From assembly GCA_900104375.1 (NCBI GenBank), contig LT629302.1, positions 1,054,001 through 1,118,000 of the forward strand: a stretch of 64,000 nt of DNA, written 5' to 3'. The notes below the pieces were generated by a model. The model worked only from the letters and a program-made list of their open reading frames with translations, did not search any database and was not told where the DNA came from. This DNA comes from Flavobacteriaceae bacterium MAR_2010_188. Lineage in GTDB: Bacteria > Bacteroidota > Bacteroidia > Flavobacteriales > Flavobacteriaceae. Both the position numbers and the translations under genes were made by a program. Shown in pieces: positions 53,910-62,391 of this stretch (position 1 is its first letter; the number at the start of each line of letters is the position of its first letter).

Positions 53910-54485
53910 ATGAGAATAATATTGATTACCCTGATTCTTTTATTCACCTATACGGTCTTTTCGCAAGACAGTTTAGAAACAAGAATATTTAAAGCAGACA
54001 GCAGTTGGGCAAAGGAAACATTTAAATTTCCGATTGGTTTTGCTCCAGAATTAGTATATAGTGGATTTGAAGAAGCAGTATTTCCGCCGGGTTGGGGAAA
54101 TCAAGAAAGTCCAGAATTCTGGTCGTATGCATTCGCTTGGAAAGTTGAAAATATCGATAGCTTAAGCCAGAAGAAATTAGAAGAGGATTTAAAATTATAT
54201 TTTGATGGACTGATGGCTACTAGAAAAACTCAAAAACATGATTCAGTCTTCCGAACCCAAGTGCAGTTGAAATCAATTTCATCTATCGAAAATGAACATG
54301 TTTATACCGGACAAATTAAATTATTTGATGGTTTTAGAACTAAGAAAGTTCTCATACTGAACACTAAAGTAACGGTGCATAATTATTTTGAAGAGAGCAT
54401 AGACTTACTGCTCTTTAGATTTTCACCTAAAGACTTTGAAGATGAGATCTGGAAGAGACTCGATGCATTAGAGTTAGAAAACTGA
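53910..54485 (+). CDS. Hypothetical secreted protein
   Basis: The 191-residue protein has a signal peptide (about 1-18, VFSQ) and no recognised domain. It follows the yceI-like gene by 20 bases on the same strand and is probably co-transcribed with it under the ToxR-like regulator. Confidence 0.75.
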   Translation: MRIILITLILLFTYTVFSQDSLETRIFKADSSWAKETFKFPIGFAPELVYSGFEEAVFPPGWGNQESPEFWSYAFAWKVENIDSLSQKKLEEDLKLYFDGLMATRKTQKHDSVFRTQVQLKSISSIENEHVYTGQIKLFDGFRTKKVLILNTKVTVHNYFEESIDLLLFRFSPKDFEDEIWKRLDALELEN

Positions 54486-54598
54486 TTTTAAAATGAACTA
54501 GTATTTAATCTGAAGATACATCTCAAGAATTTTGAAAGATAAAGCCCAGAGCATTTCTAGAAGAAGTAATTTGTAGTCTATTATTTTAAAGACTATAA

Positions 54599-55315
54599 AT
54601 TATAGAACCTAACAACATTCAACTTCAATATAAAGGCTACGCCTCTACTCCATTACTTTGGAAAGAAGATGCCGTTCTTGGCCTTAAACAATTCAAGATT
54701 AAAAAAAATCCAAATCCGATTATTGAGCCGATCGGAGAAAAAATGCGTTTGGGTTTTAGGGTGGAACGATTTATTGGTGCGGATTTATTGCAGCAAAAGA
54801 ATATTGAAATTCTAGCTGAAAACGTTCAGATAAGAGAAAATAAACAAACAATCGGTGAACTGGATTGTCTGTTACTCAAAGATGGAAAACCTTTTCACCT
54901 AGAAATCATTTACAAATTGTATCTGTATGACGAAAATGTCGGCACCAACGAAATCGACCACTGGATTGGCGGTAATCGTCGCGATTCTTTCGCCAAAAAA
55001 TTAGAAAAATTAAAAGAAAAGCAACTTCCTCTGCTTTACAATCCCCACACAAAACCATTGTTGGATTCTCTCAATCTTAAGGAAGAAGATATAGAACAGC
55101 GAGTGCATTTTAGGGCACAGTTGTTCGTTCCTTTTCAAAAAAAGGTGGAGTTTAATCTTTTAAACGAACAATGTTTGAAAGGATTTTTTATTAGACCGAA
55201 AGAGTTAGGGCGTTTTAAGAATTTCGAATTTTTCATTCCCTTTAAAAGAGATTGGCTAATTGAACCTCAAGAGGATGTCGATTGGATGACTTATCAAACA
55301 TTTAAGGAAAAATAG
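54599..55315 (+). CDS. DUF1853 family protein, no canonical start
   Basis: The annotated ATG at 54743 gives 190 residues, but the reading frame is homologous-looking upstream: QYKGYASTPLLWKEDAVLG is the usual DUF1853 N-terminus, open from 54599 after a stop at 54596. The only possible starts there are ATT or ATA codons. Either an unusual start is used or the initiator codon is lost. Further on are EIDHWIGGNRRDSFAKKL and the RPKELG segment. Function is unknown. Confidence 0.75.
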   Translation: MIEPNNIQLQYKGYASTPLLWKEDAVLGLKQFKIKKNPNPIIEPIGEKMRLGFRVERFIGADLLQQKNIEILAENVQIRENKQTIGELDCLLLKDGKPFHLEIIYKLYLYDENVGTNEIDHWIGGNRRDSFAKKLEKLKEKQLPLLYNPHTKPLLDSLNLKEEDIEQRVHFRAQLFVPFQKKVEFNLLNEQCLKGFFIRPKELGRFKNFEFFIPFKRDWLIEPQEDVDWMTYQTFKEK

Positions 55316-55440
55316 ATTCTATCATCATTTTCAAAAGTTATCCGCTGTGTTGGATCAGATATCCAGACGGAAATATGAAAAAGTTTTTTGTGGTTTGGTG
55401 GGATTAGTTGTTGGTTTTTATTTGTTGGTTTTTGGTTTTT

Positions 55441-55517
55441 GGTTGCTGGTTGCTGGTTGCTGGTTGCTGGTTGCTGGTTGCTGGTTGCTGGTTGCTGGTT
55501 GCTGGTTGCTGGTTGCT
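55441..55517 (+). repeat. Eleven perfect copies of the 7-base unit GGTTGCT
   Basis: A perfect 77-base tandem array with diverged copies upstream (TTTGGTTTTTGG and similar). It is the same unit length as the repeat at 32700-32892. It lies between the DUF1853 gene and the FKBP gene. Confidence 0.95.
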
Positions 55518-55875
55518 AGAAATTATAATTCTTAATTCTAAATACTCACTGCCTAAGTCTTAATACACAAAACTCAATTCCTAATTCCAACTTCCTAATT
55601 CTTAATTATTTTACCACACCTGACAGAATTTCAGACCGTAATTTTAATTTGAAAAATGCTCTTTCATTGATAGAGTATAACGCTTCAAAGTACTGATGAT
55701 AGGACAGGATGAAGATTATTATTTAGGATTCATGCAATCATTTTAGATTAATATCAAATCAATTCCTTAAATCGGGTCTTTGGTATGGTTATCGCGCGTT
55801 ACGCGTTACAAACATTAAATTAAATATGGAAGCATAAGAATTATGCAAGACATATTTTAAAAATCAACATATTTT
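55518..55875. other. Non-coding spacer with decaying heptad repeats
   Basis: From 55540 to 55610 variations of CTAATTC/CTTAATT continue the 7-base rhythm. The rest up to the FKBP gene has no coding frame. A TTACGCGTTAC direct repeat-like run lies near 55795-55808. Confidence 0.4.
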
Positions 55876-56307
55876 ATGAATCAAGTTAAAGAGAATAACA
55901 CAGTAAAGGTACATTACACAGGTAAACTAGCTGACGGTAGAGTTTTCGATACTTCAGAAGGAAAAAAACCTTTAGAATTTACTTTAGGAAAAGGAGATAT
56001 GATTCCAGGATTTGAAAAGGGATTGATCGATATGAAAGTGAACGAGAAAAAAACCATAAAAGTGAGTAAAGAAGAAGGTTTTGGCGAAGCACGTGAAGAA
56101 TTGATACAAGAAGTTCCAAAATCTCAATTACCAGAAGATATGAATGTTGAAGAAGGCATGTCTTTGGTTTCTAAAACTCCGGATGGGCAAGAACACAATC
56201 TCGTTGTTAAGGAAATAAAGGAAGAAAGTATTATTGTTGATGCAAACCATCCATTGGCTGGCAAAGACATTATTTTTGACCTAGAAGTAGTAGAAATACA
56301 AGCATAA
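55876..56307 (+). CDS. FKBP-type peptidyl-prolyl isomerase (SlyD-like)
   Basis: The 143-residue protein has an FKBP core split by an insert-in-flap domain (about 65-120), as in SlyD, with VKVHYTGKLADGRVFDTS at the start and ending FDLEVVEI. The metal-binding histidine-rich tail of E. coli SlyD is absent. It should act as a chaperone and isomerase in the cytoplasm. It ends in a terminator. Confidence 0.92.
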   Translation: MNQVKENNTVKVHYTGKLADGRVFDTSEGKKPLEFTLGKGDMIPGFEKGLIDMKVNEKKTIKVSKEEGFGEAREELIQEVPKSQLPEDMNVEEGMSLVSKTPDGQEHNLVVKEIKEESIIVDANHPLAGKDIIFDLEVVEIQA

Positions 56308-56326
56308 AAGTATTTTTCGAAGATAC

Positions 56327-56370
56327 AACCTGATAGTAATTGGAACATCTCCATTGCTATCAGGTTTTTT
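56327..56370 (+). terminator. Terminator after FKBP gene
   Basis: Perfect 10-base arms AACCTGATAG and CTATCAGGTT with a 20-base loop that can itself pair (AATTGGA/TCCATT), followed by a T run. Confidence 0.85.
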
Positions 56371-56437
56371 AATTCAATTTATATGACAAAAATGGTATCT
56401 TGAAGACCAAGAATATTTCAACTAAAAAAAAATAACT

Positions 56438-56659
56438 ATGAGTAAGACAACATTAAAAGTAAATAATAACGGTTCGTTAAGGGTCGAAGGCGATTTTGAG
56501 ATTATCGACAAAAATGGAAATGCTTATGATTTAGGCGGAAGAGATGTCGTATCCCTATGTAGATGCGGACTCTCTAACAACAAACCTTTTTGCGATGGCG
56601 CTCACAGAAATCATTTTGAGCATGAAGCAGAAGCTTTTGCTCTTCCACCGAAAGCATAA
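56438..56659 (+). CDS. CDGSH iron-sulfur protein
   Basis: The 73-residue protein has one CDGSH motif: C41-x-C43-x8-C52-D-G-x-H56 (CRCGLSNNKPFCDGAH), which binds a redox-active [2Fe-2S] cluster through three cysteines and one histidine. It is a soluble single-domain member. Partner proteins are unknown. Confidence 0.95.
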   Translation: MSKTTLKVNNNGSLRVEGDFEIIDKNGNAYDLGGRDVVSLCRCGLSNNKPFCDGAHRNHFEHEAEAFALPPKA

Positions 56660-56682
56660 ATATTTTAGAAATCTTATAAATT

Positions 56683-56712
56683 AAATGCCATTTTTAGAAA
56701 TGGCATTTTTTT
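56683..56712. terminator. Terminator between convergent genes
   Basis: Perfect 11-base arms AAATGCCATTT and AAATGGCATTT with a 4-base loop and a T run to the right; A-rich on the left, so it can work both ways. Confidence 0.9.
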
Positions 56713-56730
56713 GTTTCCATCAATTTAAAA

Positions 56731-58116
56731 TTACGGTCTAATATTTTGGTTTACCCTAAAGAAATTATTGGGATCATATCTGCGTTTAATTTCCAATAAT
56801 CTCGGATAATTCTGCTTATAACTTGCTTTAACCCGATCTTGGCCTTCGTCCATCATAAAGTTTGAATAGGCTCCTCCCGCCGAATAAGGATGTAAAGCAT
56901 CATAATACTCTTTGCACCAATTGGTAATTTTTTCGGCATTTTTTGGGTCTGGGTCTACCCCAACATAAACTCCGGCATATTTGGCGTCACGGTAAGCCCA
57001 AGGTGTTTCTGTCGCTCCTACCATACTCGCCGCACCGCTGATTGGGTACAAATGCATCTGTGATAAAGGCGTCGGAATTTTAGACCCCAACTTTAAATGT
57101 TGTGCCCTAACCTCTGGACCTAATTCATTAAAAAAGTCTGCTCGCCAATACCACTGCATTCCACTTGGAAAAAGTCCATCGAACATAGATTGTATCGCAG
57201 GATACGGCATTTCGCCGACGTGGGCAAAAACTGGATTCTTATCAAAAATTGGTTTGAATAATTCATCTGTCATAGACATGTCCCCAGTGTAACACCAGAC
57301 TATTGCACAAAACTTTTTATTATGAAGTTCTTCCGGAAATGGAGCACCTGGAATAATCATCGTTGCGATAAAGCCACTAAGATTATCGGGAGAACGGTCT
57401 AGAAAACCATCGTACCATTCCATAATTTCTTCAGTTTTTTCTATGGGCCAAAGTGTAGGACCTCCAAAAACATTTTCAACTTTGTGTGCTTGGAAAGTAA
57501 ATGAAGTTACAACTCCAAAATTTCCGCCTCCACCTCTAATTGCCCAGAACAAGTCTGTATTTTTTTCTGCATTTACGGTTACAAATGAACCGTCGGCCAG
57601 AACCATCTCGGCTTCTAACAGATTATCGATTGTTAATCCATATTTCCTTGTAAGATATCCCACGCCGCCACCTAAGGTTAGACCAGCAACTCCAGTAGAA
57701 GATACCATCCCAGATGGCACCGCTAGACCAAATTTGTGCGTCGCTTGATCTACTTCTGACCAGAGGTTTCCGCCACCAACTTTTACAGTTTTGGTTTTAG
57801 GATTTACCTCGGTAAATTTTAATCCTGACAAATCTATGACCATGCCGCCATCACATATTCCTAATCCACCACCATTATGTCCACCCCCTCTTATAGCCAC
57901 AAGCAAGTTATTTTCTCTTCCAAAATTTACGGCAGAAATTACATCTTCAACATTCTGACACACAGCAAAAAGACCAGGTCGTTTATCGATCATACCATTA
58001 TAAACTTTCCGCGTTTCATCGTAACTATCGTCAGAAGAGGTTATTAATTCTCCTTTTAGTGTATCGGCAAAAGCGTCGAGCGTATTTGAATCTAAATTGT
58101 TAATTGAAGTCTTCAT
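56731..58116 (-). CDS. FAD-binding oxidoreductase (berberine-bridge-like)
   Basis: From M20 of the longest frame (ATG at 58116) the protein is 461 residues. It has the FAD-binding PP fold with AIRGGGHNGGG (the covalent FAD histidine), GLTLGGGVGYL and IRGGGGNFGVVTSF, and a C-terminal BBE segment (RRYDPNNFFRVNQNI). It oxidises alcohols, sugars or amines and would make hydrogen peroxide. The longest frame would start inside the upstream truncated haemoglobin gene. It lies 23 bases after that gene, so they are co-transcribed. Confidence 0.9.
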   Translation of the reverse strand: MKTSINNLDSNTLDAFADTLKGELITSSDDSYDETRKVYNGMIDKRPGLFAVCQNVEDVISAVNFGRENNLLVAIRGGGHNGGGLGICDGGMVIDLSGLKFTEVNPKTKTVKVGGGNLWSEVDQATHKFGLAVPSGMVSSTGVAGLTLGGGVGYLTRKYGLTIDNLLEAEMVLADGSFVTVNAEKNTDLFWAIRGGGGNFGVVTSFTFQAHKVENVFGGPTLWPIEKTEEIMEWYDGFLDRSPDNLSGFIATMIIPGAPFPEELHNKKFCAIVWCYTGDMSMTDELFKPIFDKNPVFAHVGEMPYPAIQSMFDGLFPSGMQWYWRADFFNELGPEVRAQHLKLGSKIPTPLSQMHLYPISGAASMVGATETPWAYRDAKYAGVYVGVDPDPKNAEKITNWCKEYYDALHPYSAGGAYSNFMMDEGQDRVKASYKQNYPRLLEIKRRYDPNNFFRVNQNIRP

Positions 58117-58139
58117 ATTTGGTGGGTTTTGTAGTGTAT

Positions 58140-58523
58140 TTATTTTGAAATTATCATGTCCTTTAGAGACCAAAGCACAGCGAGCACTTCTTTTTTAGAT
58201 TGTTCATCTATAGAATTTTGGTCTAAAGCCAGAAAGATATCGTCAATGACGTGCATATATTCAGCGGGACTAATATTCATTCCCGTGTGAGTGCAAACCA
58301 TATCCCGGCCGGTATAATTGGCTGGTCCCCCGCTACCCGCACTAAAGAAGTCTACAGTATGGTTCTTTATTATTTGCAATTTTTCTAAATCATTTTTATA
58401 AGGTAAAAACCTTGCACTTACCGCAGGGTTGTTCATATGGTTGGCCACGGTGTTATCTACAATTGAGATAATTCCTTCTCTGCCCCCAAGTCGTTCAAAA
58501 AGTGATTGTTCCATTTTTTTCAA
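58140..58523 (-). CDS. Group 1 truncated haemoglobin
   Basis: The 127-residue protein has the truncated globin signature FERLGGREGI, the ARFLPYKN segment and HTGMNISPAEY with H79 as the likely proximal haem ligand. It binds oxygen or nitric oxide. It shares a transcript with the FAD oxidoreductase gene. The first start is MKKM; M4 is an alternative. Confidence 0.92.
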   Translation of the reverse strand: MKKMEQSLFERLGGREGIISIVDNTVANHMNNPAVSARFLPYKNDLEKLQIIKNHTVDFFSAGSGGPANYTGRDMVCTHTGMNISPAEYMHVIDDIFLALDQNSIDEQSKKEVLAVLWSLKDMIISK

Positions 58524-58728
58524 TATTTAAGTTGGTTAGTAACGTTGTGGTTGAACAGTAATATTCATTTGGAGCGTGAAGAAAATCAAGAAGTTGATGA
58601 TACTTCTTAAAAATGTATCTAATTGAACCTTCAGCTTAATGCGAAGGTATAGAGGCCCGTGAATAAGCCATCATAAAATTCAACCAAAAATGTCCAAAAA
58701 TCGGTCAAGCTAATATTTTGAAGCTTTG

Positions 58729-59814
58729 CTATTTAATTGATTTTGAATAATGTGAAGGTAAAATTCCGTACCGGTTTCTAAAGCATTTGCTGAAGTATGC
58801 TAAACTATTGAACCCATTCTCAAAAGCAATTTCAGAGATATTTTTCTCGGTAGATTGGATCATTTGAAGGGATTTTTTCAATCTAAAATCTTGTAGATAA
58901 TTGGTAATCGAATTTCCGCTAATACCATTAAGCTTTCTATATAATTGTGAAGCACTGGTCCCAAGTTTAGTGCAAATTTCTTCAACGTTCAGCTTCGGAT
59001 TACTATATTCTTTTTCTAGAAATGTGTTCAACGCTAACAGAAATAGCTCTTCGGAAGTGGTAAGTATCTGGATGTAATCTTTATTGAAAGAAATATTTTG
59101 ATTTTCACTTTCATATAAATCGCTGATTTCTGAAGTCACTATTATTTTATCCCTAGAAATGGACGACAAATATTCTGAAGTTTTAATCGTTTCTTCAAAT
59201 AATCCTGACTCATCGGTAACTGGTAAACCAGCGCTAAGGCCGATTCTTATTTTGCTTTGTTGTGAAAGTTTGGAAAAGTGAAAATCAGCTTTTATCTTTT
59301 GGGCAGATTTTATGGCATCGGTAGTCAAATTATAAGATATTAGGAAAGAATCCCGATTTTGTTTGACGACGCGTCCGTTGAATGATTCAACGTGATTGAT
59401 AATTTGGATATTTAAATCGTTCCGCTCTATCTCGGATAAGTCGATGAAATTAATTTTTTCAAACTCTACAACCACCAGCACTCTAAATGCGGGATGGTTT
59501 ACAATATTGAGTTCTTTTTTCTGGGATTTTGAAGGATCTTCAATCCTGCCCAAAAAAGACTCTACAATACTGCTATCTACTTCAATAATCGTATTCGGAA
59601 CTTCGCCATGAGCGTGGTTATGCATCGCTATAATTGATTGTTTATTCGGAGCTTCGATCAAACAGAATGCAGTTTTACGAACGTCATCGAACCAATAGGT
59701 CAAACCTCTACAGCCAAATTGATCTTGAATTCTTAAATCTTCCTTGTGAAGTTCGGCAACGATTTCCGCAGTTACTTCTTCGGAAACATTGTGACGGTCC
59801 ATAAATATTGGCAT
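58729..59814 (-). CDS. DUF4242 / cyclase-like / AraC fusion regulator
   Basis: From M10 of the longest frame (59814) the protein is 361 residues. It starts with a DUF4242 domain (MPIFMDRHNV, about 1-75) resembling the SCO4226 nickel-binding fold. The middle (about 100-230) reads as a class III cyclase-like domain (FEKINFIDLSE, VKQNRDSFLISYN, SKIRIGLSAGLPV) in which the catalytic lysine and Asp are not conserved. The end (about 255-361) is an AraC helix-turn-helix (ISEIAFENGFNSLAYFSKCFRNRYG). It looks like a sensor-regulator; the ligand is unknown. Confidence 0.82.
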   Translation of the reverse strand: MPIFMDRHNVSEEVTAEIVAELHKEDLRIQDQFGCRGLTYWFDDVRKTAFCLIEAPNKQSIIAMHNHAHGEVPNTIIEVDSSIVESFLGRIEDPSKSQKKELNIVNHPAFRVLVVVEFEKINFIDLSEIERNDLNIQIINHVESFNGRVVKQNRDSFLISYNLTTDAIKSAQKIKADFHFSKLSQQSKIRIGLSAGLPVTDESGLFEETIKTSEYLSSISRDKIIVTSEISDLYESENQNISFNKDYIQILTTSEELFLLALNTFLEKEYSNPKLNVEEICTKLGTSASQLYRKLNGISGNSITNYLQDFRLKKSLQMIQSTEKNISEIAFENGFNSLAYFSKCFRNRYGILPSHYSKSIK

Positions 59815-59920
59815 CGCACTAATTTTTAACAAGTTAGGCAAAAAAATTAAATGGATGTAGATTTAAAAAGGGAAAGAGGCTTTTGCCAATTAAATAATCC
59901 AAATCTAAAAAAGGTAAATA

Positions 59921-59949
59921 AAAAAACCACCGCTAAATTAGCAGTGGTT
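59921..59949 (-). terminator. Terminator of the fasciclin gene
   Basis: On the minus strand AACCACTGCTAA and TTAGCGGTGGTT pair with one mismatch, followed by a T run. Confidence 0.8.
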
Positions 59950-59990
59950 CCTCAATCAAAGAATTGATTGAAATAATCTAACACTAAAGA

Positions 59991-60599
59991 CTATCCTTTT
60001 GGCATCACAACCGTATCGATGGCGTGAATAATTCCGTTGTCAGCAGCTACATCAGCCATAACAACTTTTGATTTTCCTCCATTGGCATCAGTTAAAATTA
60101 CATTTTCACCTTCTAGGCTTAATGTAATTGAACCTCCGTTTACGGTATCTACCTTGTACATTCCCTTATTATCTTTAATTGCTTTTACTACAGTTGTAGC
60201 ATCAAATTTTCCTGACACTACGTGGTAAGTAAGCACACTTGATAATTTTTCTTTGTTTTCTGGTTTTAGTAAGGTGTCCACTGTTCCTGCAGGTAATTTT
60301 GCAAATGCATCATTTGTCGGTGCAAATACAGTAAAAGGTCCTTCACTGCTTAGTGTTTCTACCAATCCGGCTGCTTTAACTGCAGCAACTAAAGTTGAAA
60401 AACTTTCATTTCCAACAGCAACATCGACAATCGTAGTGGACATTTTTTCTTCCTCCATATCTACATCAGTTGAAACAACCTCTTGTTCTGTCATTTCAGA
60501 CAGATCAGCATTGTCTGTAGTTTCAGATTTACCTTCATTACAAGAGACCATTGTAAAAGCCGCGAACGAAAGCATAAATATTGATTTTAATAATTTCAT
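59991..60599 (-). CDS. Fasciclin domain lipoprotein
   Basis: The 202-residue protein has a lipoprotein signal (C20 in TMVSC), an acidic linker (about 25-55) and one fasciclin (FAS1) domain (about 60-202) with [15 protein letters not shown] and [10 protein letters not shown]. Exported FAS1 proteins act in adhesion. A -7 box TATCTTTG is at 60626-60633 on the minus strand. Confidence 0.93.
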   Translation of the reverse strand: MKLLKSIFMLSFAAFTMVSCNEGKSETTDNADLSEMTEQEVVSTDVDMEEEKMSTTIVDVAVGNESFSTLVAAVKAAGLVETLSSEGPFTVFAPTNDAFAKLPAGTVDTLLKPENKEKLSSVLTYHVVSGKFDATTVVKAIKDNKGMYKVDTVNGGSITLSLEGENVILTDANGGKSKVVMADVAADNGIIHAIDTVVMPKG

Positions 60600-60779
60600 A
60601 GTTGATTATGTTTTTAAGATTGGGTCAAAGATAAAGCTATATTCGATTTGTTTAATCTATTTAACAAATCTTTAAACAAAAATTTCAATTGAAACGATTT
60701 AGCATACCAAATTATGGAGTAATGCCTTAGAGAATTCAGGATTAGCCCTTATAAATCCAAGCAAGCGAAATAAGGGTTG

Positions 60780-60787
60780 TATCTTTG
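60780..60787 (+). promoter_or_regulatory. -7 box TATCTTTG of the second MscS gene
   Basis: TATCTTTG lies 19 bases before the ATG at 60807. No convincing TTG at the expected -33 position. Confidence 0.5.
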
Positions 60788-60806
60788 CGCCCGAATTACA
60801 ATACCT

Positions 60807-62054
60807 ATGCAAAAATTTCAAGATTTTTTCTATAATCTCTTCATCGAAAATGGCGTCTCTGCCGATAGCGCGGAATATCTAAATATGCTTGCCCTTTTGG
60901 CAATTCTATTTCTGTTCGTCTTTATTGCGGATGTAATTACCAAACGTGTTTTGATGCGGGCGTTTAAATCATTGGCAGCAGCTTCTAAAACAAAGTTTGA
61001 TGATATGTTGCTGGCAAATAAAACCCCAAATTTAGTTGCCCATTTGGTGCCGTTATTTATTGTCATTGAATTATTTCCGGTTGTGTTTTTAGATTTTCAA
61101 TCCTTTGAAAGACCTGCCGCACTTCTCCTTAAAATTTATGGAATATTACTTTTTATCTGGATTCTAAGAAGTATTCTAAAAGCCATTGAATCTTATTGTA
61201 AAACCGTACCTAGATTGAGGGATAAACCGATTGACAGTTACACTCAAGTTGTAATGCTTTTTAGTTGGGTGATCGGGATAGCCAGCGTTTTTGTAATTGT
61301 TACCGATGTTTCCTTCTGGAAGTTTTTTACAACACTTGGAGCTGCATCAGCTGTGCTTCTCCTTATTTTTAAGGACACTATCTTAGGGTTTGTAGCGAGT
61401 ATTCAAGTCGCAGTAAACGATACAGTGAGAATCGGAGACTGGGTGACTATGGAAAAATATGGCGCGGACGGAGATGTTATAGAAATTAATCTTAATACGG
61501 TTCAGGTCCAAAATTTTGATAAGACCATAACCAACATTCCTACTTACGCTCTACTCTCTGATGCCTTTACAAACTGGCGCGGAATGTCAAGCTCGGGTGG
61601 AAGAAGGATTAAGCGAGCGGTTTTAATTAAAGCTAGCAGTATTAAATATATTTCTGATAGCGAATTAGATAAACTTAAATCCATCAAATTGATTTCTGAG
61701 TATCTTCAATCTAGTCAAGCTGAAATAAATCAATTCAACAAAGAAAACGATGTAGATAAATCGTTGTTGATCAACGGTCGTAACCTTACTAATTTTGGAG
61801 TTTTCAGAAAATATCTTCAAACTTTTATCGAAAACCATTCTGGGATAAATAAAGAGATGACCATAATGACCAGACAACTTGCTCCTACTCCTCACGGAAT
61901 TCCACTAGAAATCTACGCCTTTAGTACCGACAAGCGATGGGAAAATTATGAATATATAATGGCAGATATATTTGATCACTGCTTAGCTTCGATTCCATAT
62001 TTTGGCTTAGAAATATTTGAATATGATTTTAAACCTTCAGAAAAAACAGCTTAA
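60807..62054 (+). CDS. MscS family mechanosensitive channel, second copy
   Basis: From ATG at 60807 the protein is 415 residues. An upstream TTG would overlap the -7 promoter box and is unlikely. It has about five N-terminal membrane helices, a pore helix region FFTTLGAASAVLLLIFKDTILG (in parts, near 178-199) and the beta domain with IRIGDWVTMEKYGADGDV (in parts, near 217-234). The pore helix is less glycine-rich than in the channel at 20985. It belongs to the YbdG/small-conductance branch. Confidence 0.92.
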   Translation: MQKFQDFFYNLFIENGVSADSAEYLNMLALLAILFLFVFIADVITKRVLMRAFKSLAAASKTKFDDMLLANKTPNLVAHLVPLFIVIELFPVVFLDFQSFERPAALLLKIYGILLFIWILRSILKAIESYCKTVPRLRDKPIDSYTQVVMLFSWVIGIASVFVIVTDVSFWKFFTTLGAASAVLLLIFKDTILGFVASIQVAVNDTVRIGDWVTMEKYGADGDVIEINLNTVQVQNFDKTITNIPTYALLSDAFTNWRGMSSSGGRRIKRAVLIKASSIKYISDSELDKLKSIKLISEYLQSSQAEINQFNKENDVDKSLLINGRNLTNFGVFRKYLQTFIENHSGINKEMTIMTRQLAPTPHGIPLEIYAFSTDKRWENYEYIMADIFDHCLASIPYFGLEIFEYDFKPSEKTA

Positions 62055-62209
62055 TACTTTTAAACTCTTAACCGGTTTATGTTCAAAATTTTAAGGTATT
62101 TCAATGGCCTTGCATTTATATTAACCCTAGACTTTATTTAGGATACGCCACATATTTCCTATATTCTCGCATATTTTATTTAAGAAGAATGAAAATGTTT
62201 TAGATGAAA

Positions 62210-62365
62210 TAAAAAAGGAAGTTTGGTACATTTGCAGGAGTCTTTACTACTTCCTTGTTAACCATTCTTGGCGTCATTATCGAAACGATAGGTTCTACTT
62301 TACTAGTTAAAGCTGCCAACAATTTTTATGAATTGGATTTGGGTCTATTGGAATTAGAACATTAA
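62210..62365 (+). pseudogene. Remnant of an SLC12-like/amino acid permease N-terminus
   Basis: The frame from about 62213 reads KFGTFAGVFTTSLLTILGVI, very close to the first membrane helix of cation-chloride cotransporter-type permeases (G-T-F-x-G-V-F-x-P-S-x-L-T-I-L-G-V-I). It is preceded by ATG AAA TAA, so it is out of frame with a start, and stops at 62363. The rest of the transporter is absent. The remaining 62055-62391 sequence is non-coding. Confidence 0.6.
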
Positions 62366-62391
62366 AAATCCTAATTAAAAAATATGTTCAA

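Noticed and set aside
55347-55535. Open frame of 62 codons spanning the GGTTGCT array
   Set aside because: Its translation is only the heptad repeat read as LVAGCWL; it is an artefact of the array.
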